From the NCBI GenBank assembly GCA_021770245.1, contig JAETRI010000034.1:1-37207 (forward strand): a stretch of 37,207 nt of DNA. Direction: 5' to 3'. Source of the stretch: Lachnospiraceae bacterium. GTDB lineage: Bacteria > Bacillota > Clostridia > Lachnospirales > Lachnospiraceae. Position numbers and translations under genes: made by a program. The notes below the pieces were generated by a model. It worked only from the letters and a program-made list of their open reading frames with translations. It had not been told where the DNA came from and searched no databases. Below, piece after piece: positions 26,569 through 35,081 of the stretch; position 1 is the first letter of the stretch; each line of letters opens with the position of its first letter.

Positions 26569-27753
26569 GCAATCAAGGCACAGGAAAAGACGGAAGAGGG
26601 AAAGAAGGAAAATGTCCAGGCCGAGATGACTCCCGAGGAGCGGGCAGCGGTGGAGGCCCGTTTCCTGGAGAAGGTCAAAGGGATCATCCAGATCGCAAGA
26701 AAGAAGAAGAATATCCTGGAATATCAGGAAATCAGCGACTATTTTGCGGACATGCAGTTAAACGAGGATCAGTTTGACCGTCTGTTGGAGCTTTTGGAGC
26801 ACAGCAACGTGGATGTGCTGCGGATCACGGGGGATGAGGACGATATTCCGGACGAGGAGATCATCCTTTCGGAAGAGGACGAGGTGGATATGGAAAATAT
26901 CGACCTTTCCGTTCCTGACGGCATCAGCATCGAGGATCCGGTGCGCATGTACTTAAAAGAAATCGGCAAAGTGCCGCTTCTGTCTGCGGAGGAGGAAATC
27001 GATCTGGCCCAGAGGATGGAGACCGGGGACGAGGAAGCCAGGAAGCGTCTGGCCGAAGCGAACCTGCGCCTGGTGGTCAGCATTGCCAAGCGTTATGTGG
27101 GACGTGGCATGCTGTTTTTGGATCTGATCCAGGAAGGGAACCTGGGGCTGATCAAAGCGGTGGAGAAGTTTGATTACCGGAAAGGGTATAAATTTTCCAC
27201 CTATGCCACCTGGTGGATCCGCCAGGCGATCACCCGGGCCATTGCCGACCAGGCCAGGACGATCCGGATTCCGGTGCACATGGTGGAAACCATCAACAAG
27301 CTGATCCGGGTGAGCCGGCAGCTTCTGCAGGAGCTGGGGCGTGAGCCGGCGCCGGAAGAGATCGCGGAGGAAATGGGAATGCCCGTGGAGCGGGTGAGGG
27401 AAATCCTGAAAATTTCCCAGGAACCCGTGTCCTTAGAAACCCCCATCGGGGAAGAGGAGGACAGCCATCTGGGCGATTTTATCCAGGACGACAACGTGCC
27501 CGTGCCTGCGGACGCCGCCGCTTTTTCCCTGCTCAAGGAGCAGCTAAACGAGGTGCTCGGCACGCTGACGGAACGGGAACAGAAGGTGCTGCGTCTGCGT
27601 TTCGGACTGGATGACGGACGCGCGAGAACCTTGGAAGAAGTGGGAAAGGAATTCAATGTAACCAGGGAGCGTATCCGTCAGATCGAGGCAAAGGCCCTGC
27701 GGAAGCTGCGCCATCCCAGCCGCAGCCGGAAGCTGAAGGACTATCTGGACTGA
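26566..27753 (+). CDS. rpoD: Primary sigma factor RpoD (SigA)
   Basis: A 395-residue sigma-70 that directs RNA polymerase to housekeeping promoters. In order: region 1.1-like N-terminus, region 1.2 ([20 protein letters not shown]), region 2 ([20 protein letters not shown], then [18 protein letters not shown]), region 3 ([19 protein letters not shown]) and region 4 with the -35 recognition helix ([20 protein letters not shown]). The C-terminus SRKLKDYLD is standard. The start at 26566 follows AGAGGA; the in-frame ATG 12 bases upstream belongs to the leader module. The 117 bp after dnaG contain this module, so rpoD translation may be set separately from dnaG. Confidence 0.96.
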   Translation: MAIKAQEKTEEGKKENVQAEMTPEERAAVEARFLEKVKGIIQIARKKKNILEYQEISDYFADMQLNEDQFDRLLELLEHSNVDVLRITGDEDDIPDEEIILSEEDEVDMENIDLSVPDGISIEDPVRMYLKEIGKVPLLSAEEEIDLAQRMETGDEEARKRLAEANLRLVVSIAKRYVGRGMLFLDLIQEGNLGLIKAVEKFDYRKGYKFSTYATWWIRQAITRAIADQARTIRIPVHMVETINKLIRVSRQLLQELGREPAPEEIAEEMGMPVERVREILKISQEPVSLETPIGEEEDSHLGDFIQDDNVPVPADAAAFSLLKEQLNEVLGTLTEREQKVLRLRFGLDDGRARTLEEVGKEFNVTRERIRQIEAKALRKLRHPSRSRKLKDYLD

Positions 27754-27787
27754 GCGGCCTTACGCAGAGGCTTCCTCTGGACAAAGA

Positions 27788-27830
27788 GCCGCATCGCGGC
27801 GGCAGAATGGCGGTTAAAGGGTTTCGATGA
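27788..27830 (+). repeat. Hairpin leader module, copy 7 (subtype B), upstream of trmK
   Basis: GCCGC (27788-27792), loop ATC, GCGGC (27796-27800), then GGCAGAATGGCGGTTAAAGG. Unlike other copies it is not joined to the gene start: its ATG at 27807 opens a seven-codon frame (MAVKGFR) that ends at 27828-27830, 50 bases before trmK. Confidence 0.65.
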
Positions 27831-27879
27831 TCGACTCCGGCCGGAGGGGCGTCGAAGCGGCGGAGTGTGGAAAACGGAT

Positions 27880-28668
27880 ATGGAATTATCAAAACGGCTT
27901 CATATGGTGGCCTCCATGGTGGAACGGGGCAGCGTGGCGGCGGATGTGGGATGCGACCACGGCTATGTATCCGTCTGGCTGGTGCAGGAGGGGATCTGCC
28001 CCCATGTGTTCGCGGCGGACGTAAATCGGGGGCCTCTCGCGCGGGCCAGGGAGCATGTGGAGGAAGCCGGTCTGACCTCTTACATAGATCTGATCCTTTC
28101 GGACGGGCTGGAGGGGCTGAAGGAAAAACCGATCGATACCCTGCTGGCGGCCGGGATCGGCGGCCGGCTGGCAGCGCGTATCCTGCAAGAAGGGGCCGAA
28201 AAGCTGGCCGGAATGAAACGGGTCGTCCTGCAGCCCCAGTCCGAACCCTGGCTGGTAAGGAGGGCCCTGGAAGAACTGGGATATGAGATCACGGATGAGG
28301 ATATGGTCCGGGAAGAGGGAAAGTTTTATGGAGCGCTGAAAGCGTCCAACCGCCGCTTCCTGTCGGAAACGGAACAAAAGAAAGGAAGGGCGGCGAAAAG
28401 GAGGCCGGAGGGCATGGATCTGACGGAAGCGCAGTGGATGCGGCTGTCGGAGCGATACGGCCCTTTTCTGATAAGAAAGGCACATCCCGTGCTGAGGGAC
28501 TGCCTGGAGGAAACGCTGCAAAAGCACGCGGGGATCCGTGAGAAAATCGGCCGTAATGCCTCCTGCATAAAGACGGCGGCGCGGCTTCATGCGCTGGAAG
28601 AGGAGGATGCGTGCCTGGATGCAGTATTGGGCTTTATGGATGCCGGATGGAAGAATGAATGCGGATGA
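27880..28668 (+). CDS. trmK: tRNA (adenine-22-N1)-methyltransferase TrmK
   Basis: A 262-residue enzyme that methylates N1 of A22 in tRNAs. The N-terminal Rossmann domain has the SAM motif AADVGCDHGYVSVWL and the segments FAADVNRGPLARA and LLAAGIGGRLAARIL. The C-terminal part is a helical domain typical of the family. The start at 27880 (MELSKRLHMVASMV) agrees with relatives. A GTG at 27865 in frame adds five residues, and neither has a strong ribosome binding site. Position right after rpoD is usual in Firmicutes. The common partner gene nif3/yqfO is not present: the next gene is the nucleoside kinase, 60 bp downstream. Confidence 0.9.
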   Translation: MELSKRLHMVASMVERGSVAADVGCDHGYVSVWLVQEGICPHVFAADVNRGPLARAREHVEEAGLTSYIDLILSDGLEGLKEKPIDTLLAAGIGGRLAARILQEGAEKLAGMKRVVLQPQSEPWLVRRALEELGYEITDEDMVREEGKFYGALKASNRRFLSETEQKKGRAAKRRPEGMDLTEAQWMRLSERYGPFLIRKAHPVLRDCLEETLQKHAGIREKIGRNASCIKTAARLHALEEEDACLDAVLGFMDAGWKNECG

Positions 28669-28728
28669 GGAAGCGCCTGCGCGGGTTTTGCAGAGCGGGG
28701 TTGAGACTCCCGATGTATGGAGGTGGCT

Positions 28729-30426
28729 ATGGGAACAATAAAAATAACGATAAACACAACACAAAAAGAATACAGGACTCCGCTGACCTATGAACAGCTT
28801 GCCGAGGAATATCAGCAAAAATATGCACACAGGATCGTGCTGGCGGTGGCCAATCAAAAGATCAGAGAGCTTCATAAGAATATCACCAGGGATGCGGAGG
28901 TTGCCTTTGAAACCATTGCGGACCGGGTGGGACACGACACGTATGTCCGCAGCGCCTGTATGCTTCTGATGAAGGCGCTCAGCGATGTGGCCGGATCCCC
29001 TGTTGGGGGAGAGGCCGCCATGGAATATACGGTGGGCCGGGGATATTACTGCATGCCGAAGGGAAGCCTGGCACAGCGGGTCGTACGGATGCAGGAGGGC
29101 GGAGAGAGGATTGACGAAGCCTTTGTGGCTCAGGTGAAGGAGAGGATGCTCCGCCTGGTGGAGGCGGATTTGGCCATCGTGAAAAGGGCTTACCCCACGG
29201 ACGAGGCGATCGAATTGTTCCGTGCGCAGGGAATGGACGATAAGGTGCGCCTGTTCCGTTACCGCCGCGGCTCCTTTATCAACGTATACTGCCTGGACGG
29301 CTATTATGATTATAATTACGGTTATATGGTACCCAGAACAGGATATCTGGAATATTTTGATCTGATCCCCTATAAAGGAGGGATGATGCTCCTGCTTCCG
29401 GACAGGACCCGCCCGGAGGAGGTGGATGCCTTTGAACCCCGTGAAAAGTTTTTTGAAACCCTGATGCGCTCCGGCAGCTGGGGAGGCAAAATGGGGATCG
29501 AGACCGTGGCCGACTTAAACGACCGGATCTGCGGCGGGGAGCTGTCGGAACTGATCCTGGTACAGGAGGCGCTGCAGGAACGCAGGATTGCCCAGATCGC
29601 GGGAGAGATCGCCGATCGGCAGAACGTGAAATTCGTCATGATAGCAGGCCCCTCTTCCTCCGGGAAAACCACCTTCTCCCACCGCCTGTCCGTCCAGCTT
29701 AAAACCCACGGACTGACCCCCCATCCCATCGCGGTGGACGATTATTTCGTGAACCGGGAGGATACCCCCCTGGATGAGAACGGAAATTATAATTTTGAGT
29801 GCCTGGGAGCAGTGGATGTGGAGCAGTTTAACAGGGATATGTCTGCCCTGCTCGCCGGGGAAAAGGTCAAGATGCCCCGGTTCAATTTCAAGACAGGCCA
29901 GAGGGAGATGAACGGGGATACCCTTCAGCTCGGAAGGGAAGACATTCTGGTGATCGAAGGGATCCACTGCCTGAACGACAAGCTCTCCCACTCCCTGCCC
30001 CTTTCCAGCAAATACAAAATTTATATCAGTGCCTTAACCAGCCTGAACGTGGACGACCATAACAGGATATCCACCACGGACGGAAGGCTGATCCGGCGCC
30101 TTGTGCGTGATGCCAGGACAAGAGGGGCTTCCGCCACCCATACGCTGCGCATGTGGGATTCCGTGAGGAGAGGGGAGGAGGAGAATATTTTCCCTTTCCA
30201 GGAGAGCGCGGATGCCATGTTCAATTCGGCGCTGATCTATGAACTGGCGGTGTTAAAACAGTTTGCGGAGCCGCTCCTATACAGCGTGGAGCGCAGTGCG
30301 CCGGAATATTTCGAGGCAAAGAGGCTGCTGAAGTTCCTGGAATATTTCCTGGGTGTGAGCAGCGAAGGGCTGCCGGTCAATTCCATCATCCGGGAATTCG
30401 TTGGGGGAAGCTGCTTCAGGGTGTAA
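28729..30426 (+). CDS. TGS-domain uridine kinase-like nucleoside kinase
   Basis: A 565-residue fusion typical of Clostridia. Residues 1-60 are a TGS-like domain. Residues about 60-230 resemble the second additional (editing-associated) domain of threonyl- and alanyl-tRNA synthetases, including HDTYVRSACMLLMKAL and GRGYYCMPKG. Residues about 300-500 are a uridine kinase/phosphoribulokinase-type domain with P-loop GPSSSGKTTFSHRLS and Walker B-like DILVIEGIHCLND. The expected reaction is ATP-dependent phosphorylation of a nucleoside; the synthetase-like part suggests RNA or nucleotide sensing, unproven. The start at 28729 follows GGAGG by five bases; an ATG at 28717 lies before that site. A strong terminator follows, ending the dgt-like to kinase unit. 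Confidence 0.88.
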   Translation: MGTIKITINTTQKEYRTPLTYEQLAEEYQQKYAHRIVLAVANQKIRELHKNITRDAEVAFETIADRVGHDTYVRSACMLLMKALSDVAGSPVGGEAAMEYTVGRGYYCMPKGSLAQRVVRMQEGGERIDEAFVAQVKERMLRLVEADLAIVKRAYPTDEAIELFRAQGMDDKVRLFRYRRGSFINVYCLDGYYDYNYGYMVPRTGYLEYFDLIPYKGGMMLLLPDRTRPEEVDAFEPREKFFETLMRSGSWGGKMGIETVADLNDRICGGELSELILVQEALQERRIAQIAGEIADRQNVKFVMIAGPSSSGKTTFSHRLSVQLKTHGLTPHPIAVDDYFVNREDTPLDENGNYNFECLGAVDVEQFNRDMSALLAGEKVKMPRFNFKTGQREMNGDTLQLGREDILVIEGIHCLNDKLSHSLPLSSKYKIYISALTSLNVDDHNRISTTDGRLIRRLVRDARTRGASATHTLRMWDSVRRGEEENIFPFQESADAMFNSALIYELAVLKQFAEPLLYSVERSAPEYFEAKRLLKFLEYFLGVSSEGLPVNSIIREFVGGSCFRV

Positions 30427-30433
30427 ATTTGTG

Positions 30434-30520
30434 TAACAGGCAAGCCACCCCGCAGGCCCCCGGACGCCGAAGCGCACAGGGAAGGATCCTGCAGGGTGGC
30501 TTGCCTGTTATAAATTTTTC
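30434..30520 (+). terminator. Very long perfect hairpin and T-run after the kinase gene
   Basis: TAACAGGCAAGCCACCC (30434-30450) pairs perfectly over 17 bp with 30494-30510. Inside, GCAGG (30452-30456) pairs with CCTGC (30488-30492) across one mismatch. AAATTTTT follows the stem. It is a terminator, although the stem is about twice the usual length. Confidence 0.8.
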
Positions 30521-30540
30521 CGAAAGATGGGAGAATATGC

Positions 30541-30569
30541 TTGCAATGCACCGGATGCTATGTTACAAT
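30541..30569 (+). promoter_or_regulatory. rpmE promoter
   Basis: TTGCAA (30541-30546), a 17-bp spacer and TACAAT (30564-30569), about 95 bp before the rpmE start. Confidence 0.75.
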
Positions 30570-30664
30570 AAAAAAGCTGTTTATGGCAGCTGCCCCGTGG
30601 GAAACGGGTTCGCGGATGAGAACAAAGTTATATTTTATGACAGGGAAATAGAAGAGGTGAAATC

Positions 30665-30877
30665 ATGAAAGAAGGAATCCATCCTGCCTATTATCAGGCA
30701 ACCGTAACCTGCAACTGTGGGAACACATTTGTAACGGGTTCTACCAAACCGGAAATTCACGTGGAAGTCTGCTCCAAGTGCCATTCGTTCTACACCGGTC
30801 AGCAGAAAGCGGCGCAGGCACGCGGACGTATTGATAAGTTCAACCGGAAATATGGTATGAATTCATCAAACGAATAA
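30665..30877 (+). CDS. rpmE: 50S ribosomal protein L31, zinc type
   Basis: A 70-residue L31 that bridges the ribosomal subunits. It starts [16 protein letters not shown] as in relatives and keeps both Cys pairs of the zinc-binding form (TCNCGN and [11 protein letters not shown]), so it is the zinc-dependent paralogue and not the zinc-free YtjA type. The C-terminus [12 protein letters not shown] is standard. GAGGTG lies upstream of the start. It has its own promoter and terminator. Confidence 0.96.
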   Translation: MKEGIHPAYYQATVTCNCGNTFVTGSTKPEIHVEVCSKCHSFYTGQQKAAQARGRIDKFNRKYGMNSSNE

Positions 30878-30889
30878 GAATTACCAAAA

Positions 30890-30924
30890 AAGGTTGGGGT
30901 GTGAGCATCTCAACCTTCTTTTTT
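30890..30924 (+). terminator. rpmE terminator
   Basis: AAGGTTG (30890-30896) pairs with CAACCTT (30911-30917), followed by a T-run to 30924, 13 bases after the rpmE stop. Confidence 0.85.
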
Positions 30925-30969
30925 AACAGGAAGACGGCCGGGGGCCGCAGTCGGCCCGGGGAATTGCGA

Positions 30970-31003
30970 GCCGCCCTACGGCGGCAGAATGGCGGTTAGG
31001 ATG
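30970..31003 (+). repeat. Hairpin-RBS leader module, copy 8 (subtype B)
   Basis: GCCGCC (30970-30975), loop CTAC, GGCGGC (30980-30985), then AGAATGGCGGTTAGG and ATG at 31001. The tail is almost identical to copies 1 and 7. Confidence 0.75.
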
Positions 31004-31996
31004 CGTAAAAAAAAGAGAAAAAAATGCGGGCATTATTCTGGAATCGGCGGTCAGGCCGTCCTGGAAGGTGTCATGATGAAGAATAAAGAGGAGTATGCGG
31101 TATCGGTACGGAAGCCGGACGGCTCGATCGAGACGAAGAAGGAGCGTTATGAAGGGGTCTGGGGGGATCATAAGCTGACCCGCCTGCCGTTTCTGCGCGG
31201 AGTTTTCAATTTCATCGACTCTCTGGTGCTGGGGATGCAGACGCTCACCTGGTCGGCCGATTTTTATGAGGAGGAGACGCAGGAGGACGGAGCGCAGAAG
31301 GAATCGAAGGAAGGAGGGGATAAACTCATGATGGGGCTGACGGTGGCATTTTCCGTCGTACTTGCCGTGGGGATTTTCATTGCCCTTCCCTTTGGCATCA
31401 GCCTGTTATTCCGTTCCTATGTGAGAAATCAGTCTCTGCTGGCCATCCTGGAAGGGGTGGTCCGGCTGTCCATTTTCCTGATCTATGTGGCGGCCATCGC
31501 TTCCATGAAGGACATCCGGCGGGTGTACCAGTACCATGGGGCGGAGCATAAATGTATCAACTGTCTGGAAAGGGGAAGACCGCTTACCGTGAGAAACGTG
31601 ATGCGCAGCTCCCGCCTGCATAAGCGCTGCGGCACCAGCTTCCTTTTGTTTGTGATGCTGATCAGTATTCTCCTGTTTCTGTTCGTTCGGGTGGAGAGCC
31701 CGATCCTGCGGCTTGTGGTGCGGATCCTTCTGATTCCCGTGATCGCGGGGATTTCCTACGAGGTGATACGCCTGGCCGGGCGCAGCGACAATGTGCTGGT
31801 GAATCTGATCTCCAAGCCGGGCCTGTGGCTGCAGCGGCTGACCACCAGGGAGCCGGACGAGGCTATGGTGGAGGTGGCCATCGCTTCCGTGGAGGCCGTT
31901 TTTGACTGGAGGGCCTATCTGGAGGAGGAATTCGGACGCAGGGCGGACAGGCCGGAAAAACCGGACGGACCGGAAGGGGAGCCGGCGGTACAATGA
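31001..31996 (+). CDS. DUF1385 membrane protein (YqhQ-like)
   Basis: A 331-residue membrane protein of the DUF1385 family, function unknown. Family marks are IGGQAVLEGVMMKNK near the N-terminus, LRGVFNFIDSLVLGMQTL, and YHGAEHKCINCLERG, whose His/Glu/Cys residues look like metal ligands. Hydrophobic segments lie at about residues 104-135 and 145-165, and there is a long pair near 205-250. The start at 31001 (MRKKKRKKCG) is taken by analogy with other leader-module genes; ATG 30989 in frame is possible and adds four residues. The stop codon overlaps the prmC start by four bases (ATGA), so the two are translationally coupled. This gene next to prmC and prfA is a common clostridial arrangement. 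Confidence 0.85.
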   Translation: MRKKKRKKCGHYSGIGGQAVLEGVMMKNKEEYAVSVRKPDGSIETKKERYEGVWGDHKLTRLPFLRGVFNFIDSLVLGMQTLTWSADFYEEETQEDGAQKESKEGGDKLMMGLTVAFSVVLAVGIFIALPFGISLLFRSYVRNQSLLAILEGVVRLSIFLIYVAAIASMKDIRRVYQYHGAEHKCINCLERGRPLTVRNVMRSSRLHKRCGTSFLLFVMLISILLFLFVRVESPILRLVVRILLIPVIAGISYEVIRLAGRSDNVLVNLISKPGLWLQRLTTREPDEAMVEVAIASVEAVFDWRAYLEEEFGRRADRPEKPDGPEGEPAVQ

Positions 31997-32826
31997 ATTA
32001 TAAAGAATGCTATGAGTGGGGGAAGGAAAAGCTGGCGGAGGCAGGAATCGGGGAAGCGGGGCTGGACGCCAGGCTGCTTTTGGAAAGCGTGTGCCGGACG
32101 AAAGCGGGCGATCTTTTGGCGCATGGGGATGCGGCCGTGTCAAAGGACCGGGAGGAGGCCTATGCGAAGAAGATTCTCAGAAGGGCGCAGCGCATTCCCC
32201 TGCAGCATATCACCGGAGTGCAGGAATTCATGGGGCTGGAATTCCTGGTGAATGACAGGGTGCTGATCCCCAGGCCGGACACGGAGATCCTGGTGGAGGA
32301 AGTGATGCGCCACCTTACGGATCAAAGCCGGATTCTGGATCTGTGTACGGGCTCGGGCTGCATTCTGTTCAGCCTGCTGCATTATTCCAACGGATGTGCC
32401 GGAGTGGGAGCCGATCTGTCTTCGGACGCCCTGGCTGTGGCGGAGGCAAACCGGAAAAGGCTGGGGGTGGAAGGGGCCGAACTGATACAAAGCGACCTCT
32501 TTGAGGCGGTGGAGGGAAAGTTCGATTTTATCGTATCCAATCCGCCCTATATTGCCAGCGGTAAGATCGGGGAACTGATGGAAGAAGTCCGCCTGCACGA
32601 GCCGGTCATGGCTCTGGACGGCGGGGAGGACGGACTGCTTTTCTACCGCAGGATTCTGGAGGAGGGCCCGGCATACCTGAAACGGGGCGGAGGAATGTTC
32701 CTGGAAATCGGATATGACCAGGGGACAGCCGTGCGGGAACTGATGGAACGGGCAGGCTTTTGCGAAATAGAGGTTGTGCAGGACTATGCGGGACAGGACC
32801 GGGTGGTCTGCGGCCTTTGGTATTAA
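31993..32826 (+). CDS. prmC: Release factor glutamine methyltransferase PrmC
   Basis: A 277-residue methyltransferase that modifies the glutamine of the GGQ motif in release factors. It has an N-terminal helical bundle, then a Rossmann domain with SAM motif LDLCTGSGCILFSLL, GVGADLSSDALAVAEAN, and the glutamine-binding motif NPPY (N183 in VSNPPYIASG). The start overlaps the DUF1385 stop. The gene lies 67 bp upstream of prfA, its substrate's gene; in many bacteria the order is reversed. Confidence 0.94.
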   Translation: MNYKECYEWGKEKLAEAGIGEAGLDARLLLESVCRTKAGDLLAHGDAAVSKDREEAYAKKILRRAQRIPLQHITGVQEFMGLEFLVNDRVLIPRPDTEILVEEVMRHLTDQSRILDLCTGSGCILFSLLHYSNGCAGVGADLSSDALAVAEANRKRLGVEGAELIQSDLFEAVEGKFDFIVSNPPYIASGKIGELMEEVRLHEPVMALDGGEDGLLFYRRILEEGPAYLKRGGGMFLEIGYDQGTAVRELMERAGFCEIEVVQDYAGQDRVVCGLWY

Positions 32827-32842
32827 TATTGTAGAAGGAAAG

Positions 32843-32864
32843 AAAGCCCCGCGGCCGGGCGGGG
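32843..32864 (+). promoter_or_regulatory. GC hairpin between prmC and prfA
   Basis: CCCCGC and GCGGGG form a short stem around GGCCGG in the 67-bp gap. No T-run follows, so it is more likely a processing or leader structure than a terminator. The prfA ribosome binding site AAAGGA lies downstream. Confidence 0.4.
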
Positions 32865-32893
32865 ATCGGATACGGAGAAAGGAATGATCGGAT

Positions 32894-33967
32894 ATGTTTG
32901 ACAGACTGGAGGATCTGCTCCGGCGCTATGAGGAGATCATGAACGAACTGAATGAACCCTCGGTGACGGCGGATCAGGAGCGGTTCCGGGCCCTGATGAA
33001 GGAGCAGAGCGATTTGACGCCCCTCGTGGAATCCTATCGGGAATACAAGAAGGCGAAGCAGGACGAACAGGACAGCCTGTCCATGCTGGAGGAGGAGAAA
33101 GACGAGGAGATGCGGGAGCTTCTGAAGGAAGAGCATGCGGAGGCGAGGCAGCGGATCGGGGAACTGGAAGAGAAGCTGAAGCTCCTGCTCCTTCCCAAAG
33201 ACCCCAACGATGAGAAGAGCGTGGTGGTGGAGATCCGCGCAGGAGCGGGCGGGGACGAGGCGGCCCTTTTTGCCGCGGAAATGTACCGCCTGTACGTGAA
33301 ATACGCGGAAGGGCGCCGCTGGAAGGTGGAGACCGTGGGAGCGGACGAGATCGGGATCGGCGGCATGAAGGAGGTCAGCTTCATGATCAACGGAAAGGGC
33401 GCCTATTCCCGTCTGAAATACGAGAGCGGCGTGCACCGCGTACAGCGGGTGCCGGAGACGGAATCCGGCGGCAGGATCCATACCTCCACCGTCACCGTGG
33501 CGGTGATGCCGGAGGCGGAGGAGGTGGATGTGGTGATCGACGAGAAGGATGTGCGGATCGACGTGATGCGCGCCTCGGGAAACGGCGGGCAGTGCGTCAA
33601 TACCACGGACTCTGCGGTACGTTTAACCCACTACCCCACAGGGATCGTGGTATACAGCCAGACGGAGAAGTCCCAGCTGCAGAACAAAGCCAAGGCCTAT
33701 GCCCTCCTGCGCGCCAAGCTGTACGATATGGAACAGCAGAAGGCCCATGATGCGGAAGCCCAGCTGCGCCGCAGCCAGATCGGGACGGGGGACCGGTCGG
33801 AGAAAATCAGGACCTATAATTTCCCCCAGGGCCGTGTGACGGATCACAGGATCAAGCTGACCTTATACCGCATCGACGATATCATGAACGGCGACATCGA
33901 CGAACTTCTGGACAGCCTGATCGCGGCCGACCAGGCAGCCAAGCTGACCAGGATGAATGAAAATTGA
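32894..33967 (+). CDS. prfA: Peptide chain release factor 1
   Basis: A 357-residue class I release factor that reads UAA and UAG. The catalytic GGQ is at residues 231-233 ([10 protein letters not shown]). The codon-recognition tripeptide is PET within [16 protein letters not shown], the PxT form of RF1, not the SPF form of RF2. Length and order match E. coli RF1 (360 residues). AAAGGA is ten bases upstream of the start. Encoded next to PrmC, which methylates its GGQ glutamine. Confidence 0.95.
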   Translation: MFDRLEDLLRRYEEIMNELNEPSVTADQERFRALMKEQSDLTPLVESYREYKKAKQDEQDSLSMLEEEKDEEMRELLKEEHAEARQRIGELEEKLKLLLLPKDPNDEKSVVVEIRAGAGGDEAALFAAEMYRLYVKYAEGRRWKVETVGADEIGIGGMKEVSFMINGKGAYSRLKYESGVHRVQRVPETESGGRIHTSTVTVAVMPEAEEVDVVIDEKDVRIDVMRASGNGGQCVNTTDSAVRLTHYPTGIVVYSQTEKSQLQNKAKAYALLRAKLYDMEQQKAHDAEAQLRRSQIGTGDRSEKIRTYNFPQGRVTDHRIKLTLYRIDDIMNGDIDELLDSLIAADQAAKLTRMNEN

Positions 33968-33989
33968 GAAGGGACAAGGGTATAAGAGG

Positions 33990-34062
33990 GAAAGATTTTT
34001 CCAATCTTTCACTCCCTCTGATTTGTATGCGCGCCAAGACGCGCAGACGGGAGCCGAAAATG
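33990..34062 (+). promoter_or_regulatory. Structured leader of the PHP gene, RBS-masking type
   Basis: First an AT-rich hairpin, GAAAGATT (33990-33997) with AATCTTTC (34003-34010). Then CTCCC (34012-34016) can pair with the ribosome binding site GGGAG (34049-34053), enclosing TGCGCG (34028-34033) / CGCGCA (34040-34045). GGGAG is six bases before ATG 34060. The order of parts and the GAC between inner stem and GGGAG are the same as before the MATE gene at 19580. Confidence 0.55.
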
Positions 34063-35052
34063 AGCGATTTTTATTTACTGCCCAGGGACGGGCAGTTCTA
34101 CAAGGCAAACCTGCACTGCCATACGGTGCTTTCCGACGGAAGCTTAACGCCCGAAGAGATAAAGGAGGAATATCGGAAAAGAGGATATTCCGTCGTGGCG
34201 TTTACGGACCATGACCATTATGCGTGGCACAGGGAGCTGGACGATGACGGCTTCCTGGCTCTGGCAGCCTATGAGACACAGATCGAACAGTACCCGGCCT
34301 GTGAGTCGGACTGGCCTAAGCTGAAGGTTTACCATCTGAACCTGTATGACAGGCACCCGGAAGAAAGAAATCCGGATGCAAAGCCGCCCGCGCTGCCCGA
34401 GCGGCGTTACGAGGATTTGGACTATATCAACGGATATATCAGGCAGATGGGGGAGGAAGGCTTCCTGGTCTGTTATAATCATGCCTACTGGTCCCTGCAG
34501 ACCCATCGGGACTACAGCGGGCTGCAGGGTCTGTGGGCCATGGAAATCTATAATCACGGTTGTGAGCAGGACGGCCTGTACGGCTATACACCCCAGGTCT
34601 ACGACGAGATGCTCCGGTCAGGGCAGCGGTTATATACGGTGGCGACGGACGACAACCATAACCGGGATCCCTTCGATTCCCTGTTATGCGATTCCTTTGG
34701 CGGCTTCGTGATGATCAAGGCGGAAAGCCTTACCTATTCTGCGGTTATGGGAGCGTTGGAACGGGGGGAATTCTATTTTTCCTGCGGCCCGCAGATCCTG
34801 GAGGCCTATATCCATGAAAACAAGCTGCGGGTCAAGACCTCGCCTGTGGAAAAGATCTATGTAATTCAGGAAGGGCGGGACTGTTACAGAGAGGCGGCGG
34901 CTCCGGGAGGAACCATAACGGAAGCGGAATTCACCCTTACGGGGCATGAGGGATATATCCGCATCGATATCCGCGATTCAAAAGGGCGGCATGCTGGGAC
35001 GAACAGCTATTGGATGGAAGATATCCTCGCGGCGAAACTGTCCGAAGGATAG
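34060..35052 (+). CDS. PHP-domain metal-dependent hydrolase
   Basis: A 330-residue PHP-family protein, a metal-dependent phosphoesterase fold. Metal ligands are visible in NLHCHTVLSDG (H19, H21), AFTDHDHYAWH (D50, H51), CYNHAYWS and TDDNHN near the end of the barrel. The C-terminal 70 residues are a beta-rich extension (VIQEGRDCYREAAAPGGTIT). It is soluble, with no signal peptide. It is followed after 29 bp by the GH20 gene, so the two are probably one operon and the PHP protein may act on a phosphorylated sugar or a similar product. The substrate is not known. Confidence 0.85.
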   Translation: MSDFYLLPRDGQFYKANLHCHTVLSDGSLTPEEIKEEYRKRGYSVVAFTDHDHYAWHRELDDDGFLALAAYETQIEQYPACESDWPKLKVYHLNLYDRHPEERNPDAKPPALPERRYEDLDYINGYIRQMGEEGFLVCYNHAYWSLQTHRDYSGLQGLWAMEIYNHGCEQDGLYGYTPQVYDEMLRSGQRLYTVATDDNHNRDPFDSLLCDSFGGFVMIKAESLTYSAVMGALERGEFYFSCGPQILEAYIHENKLRVKTSPVEKIYVIQEGRDCYREAAAPGGTITEAEFTLTGHEGYIRIDIRDSKGRHAGTNSYWMEDILAAKLSEG

Positions 35053-35081
35053 AAAATAAAAAAAAGAAGGAGGATGGGACG

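Noticed and set aside
30434-30510. tRNA or tmRNA-like gene
   Set aside because: The fold is one long stem with no cloverleaf, no anticodon arm and no T-arm sequence.
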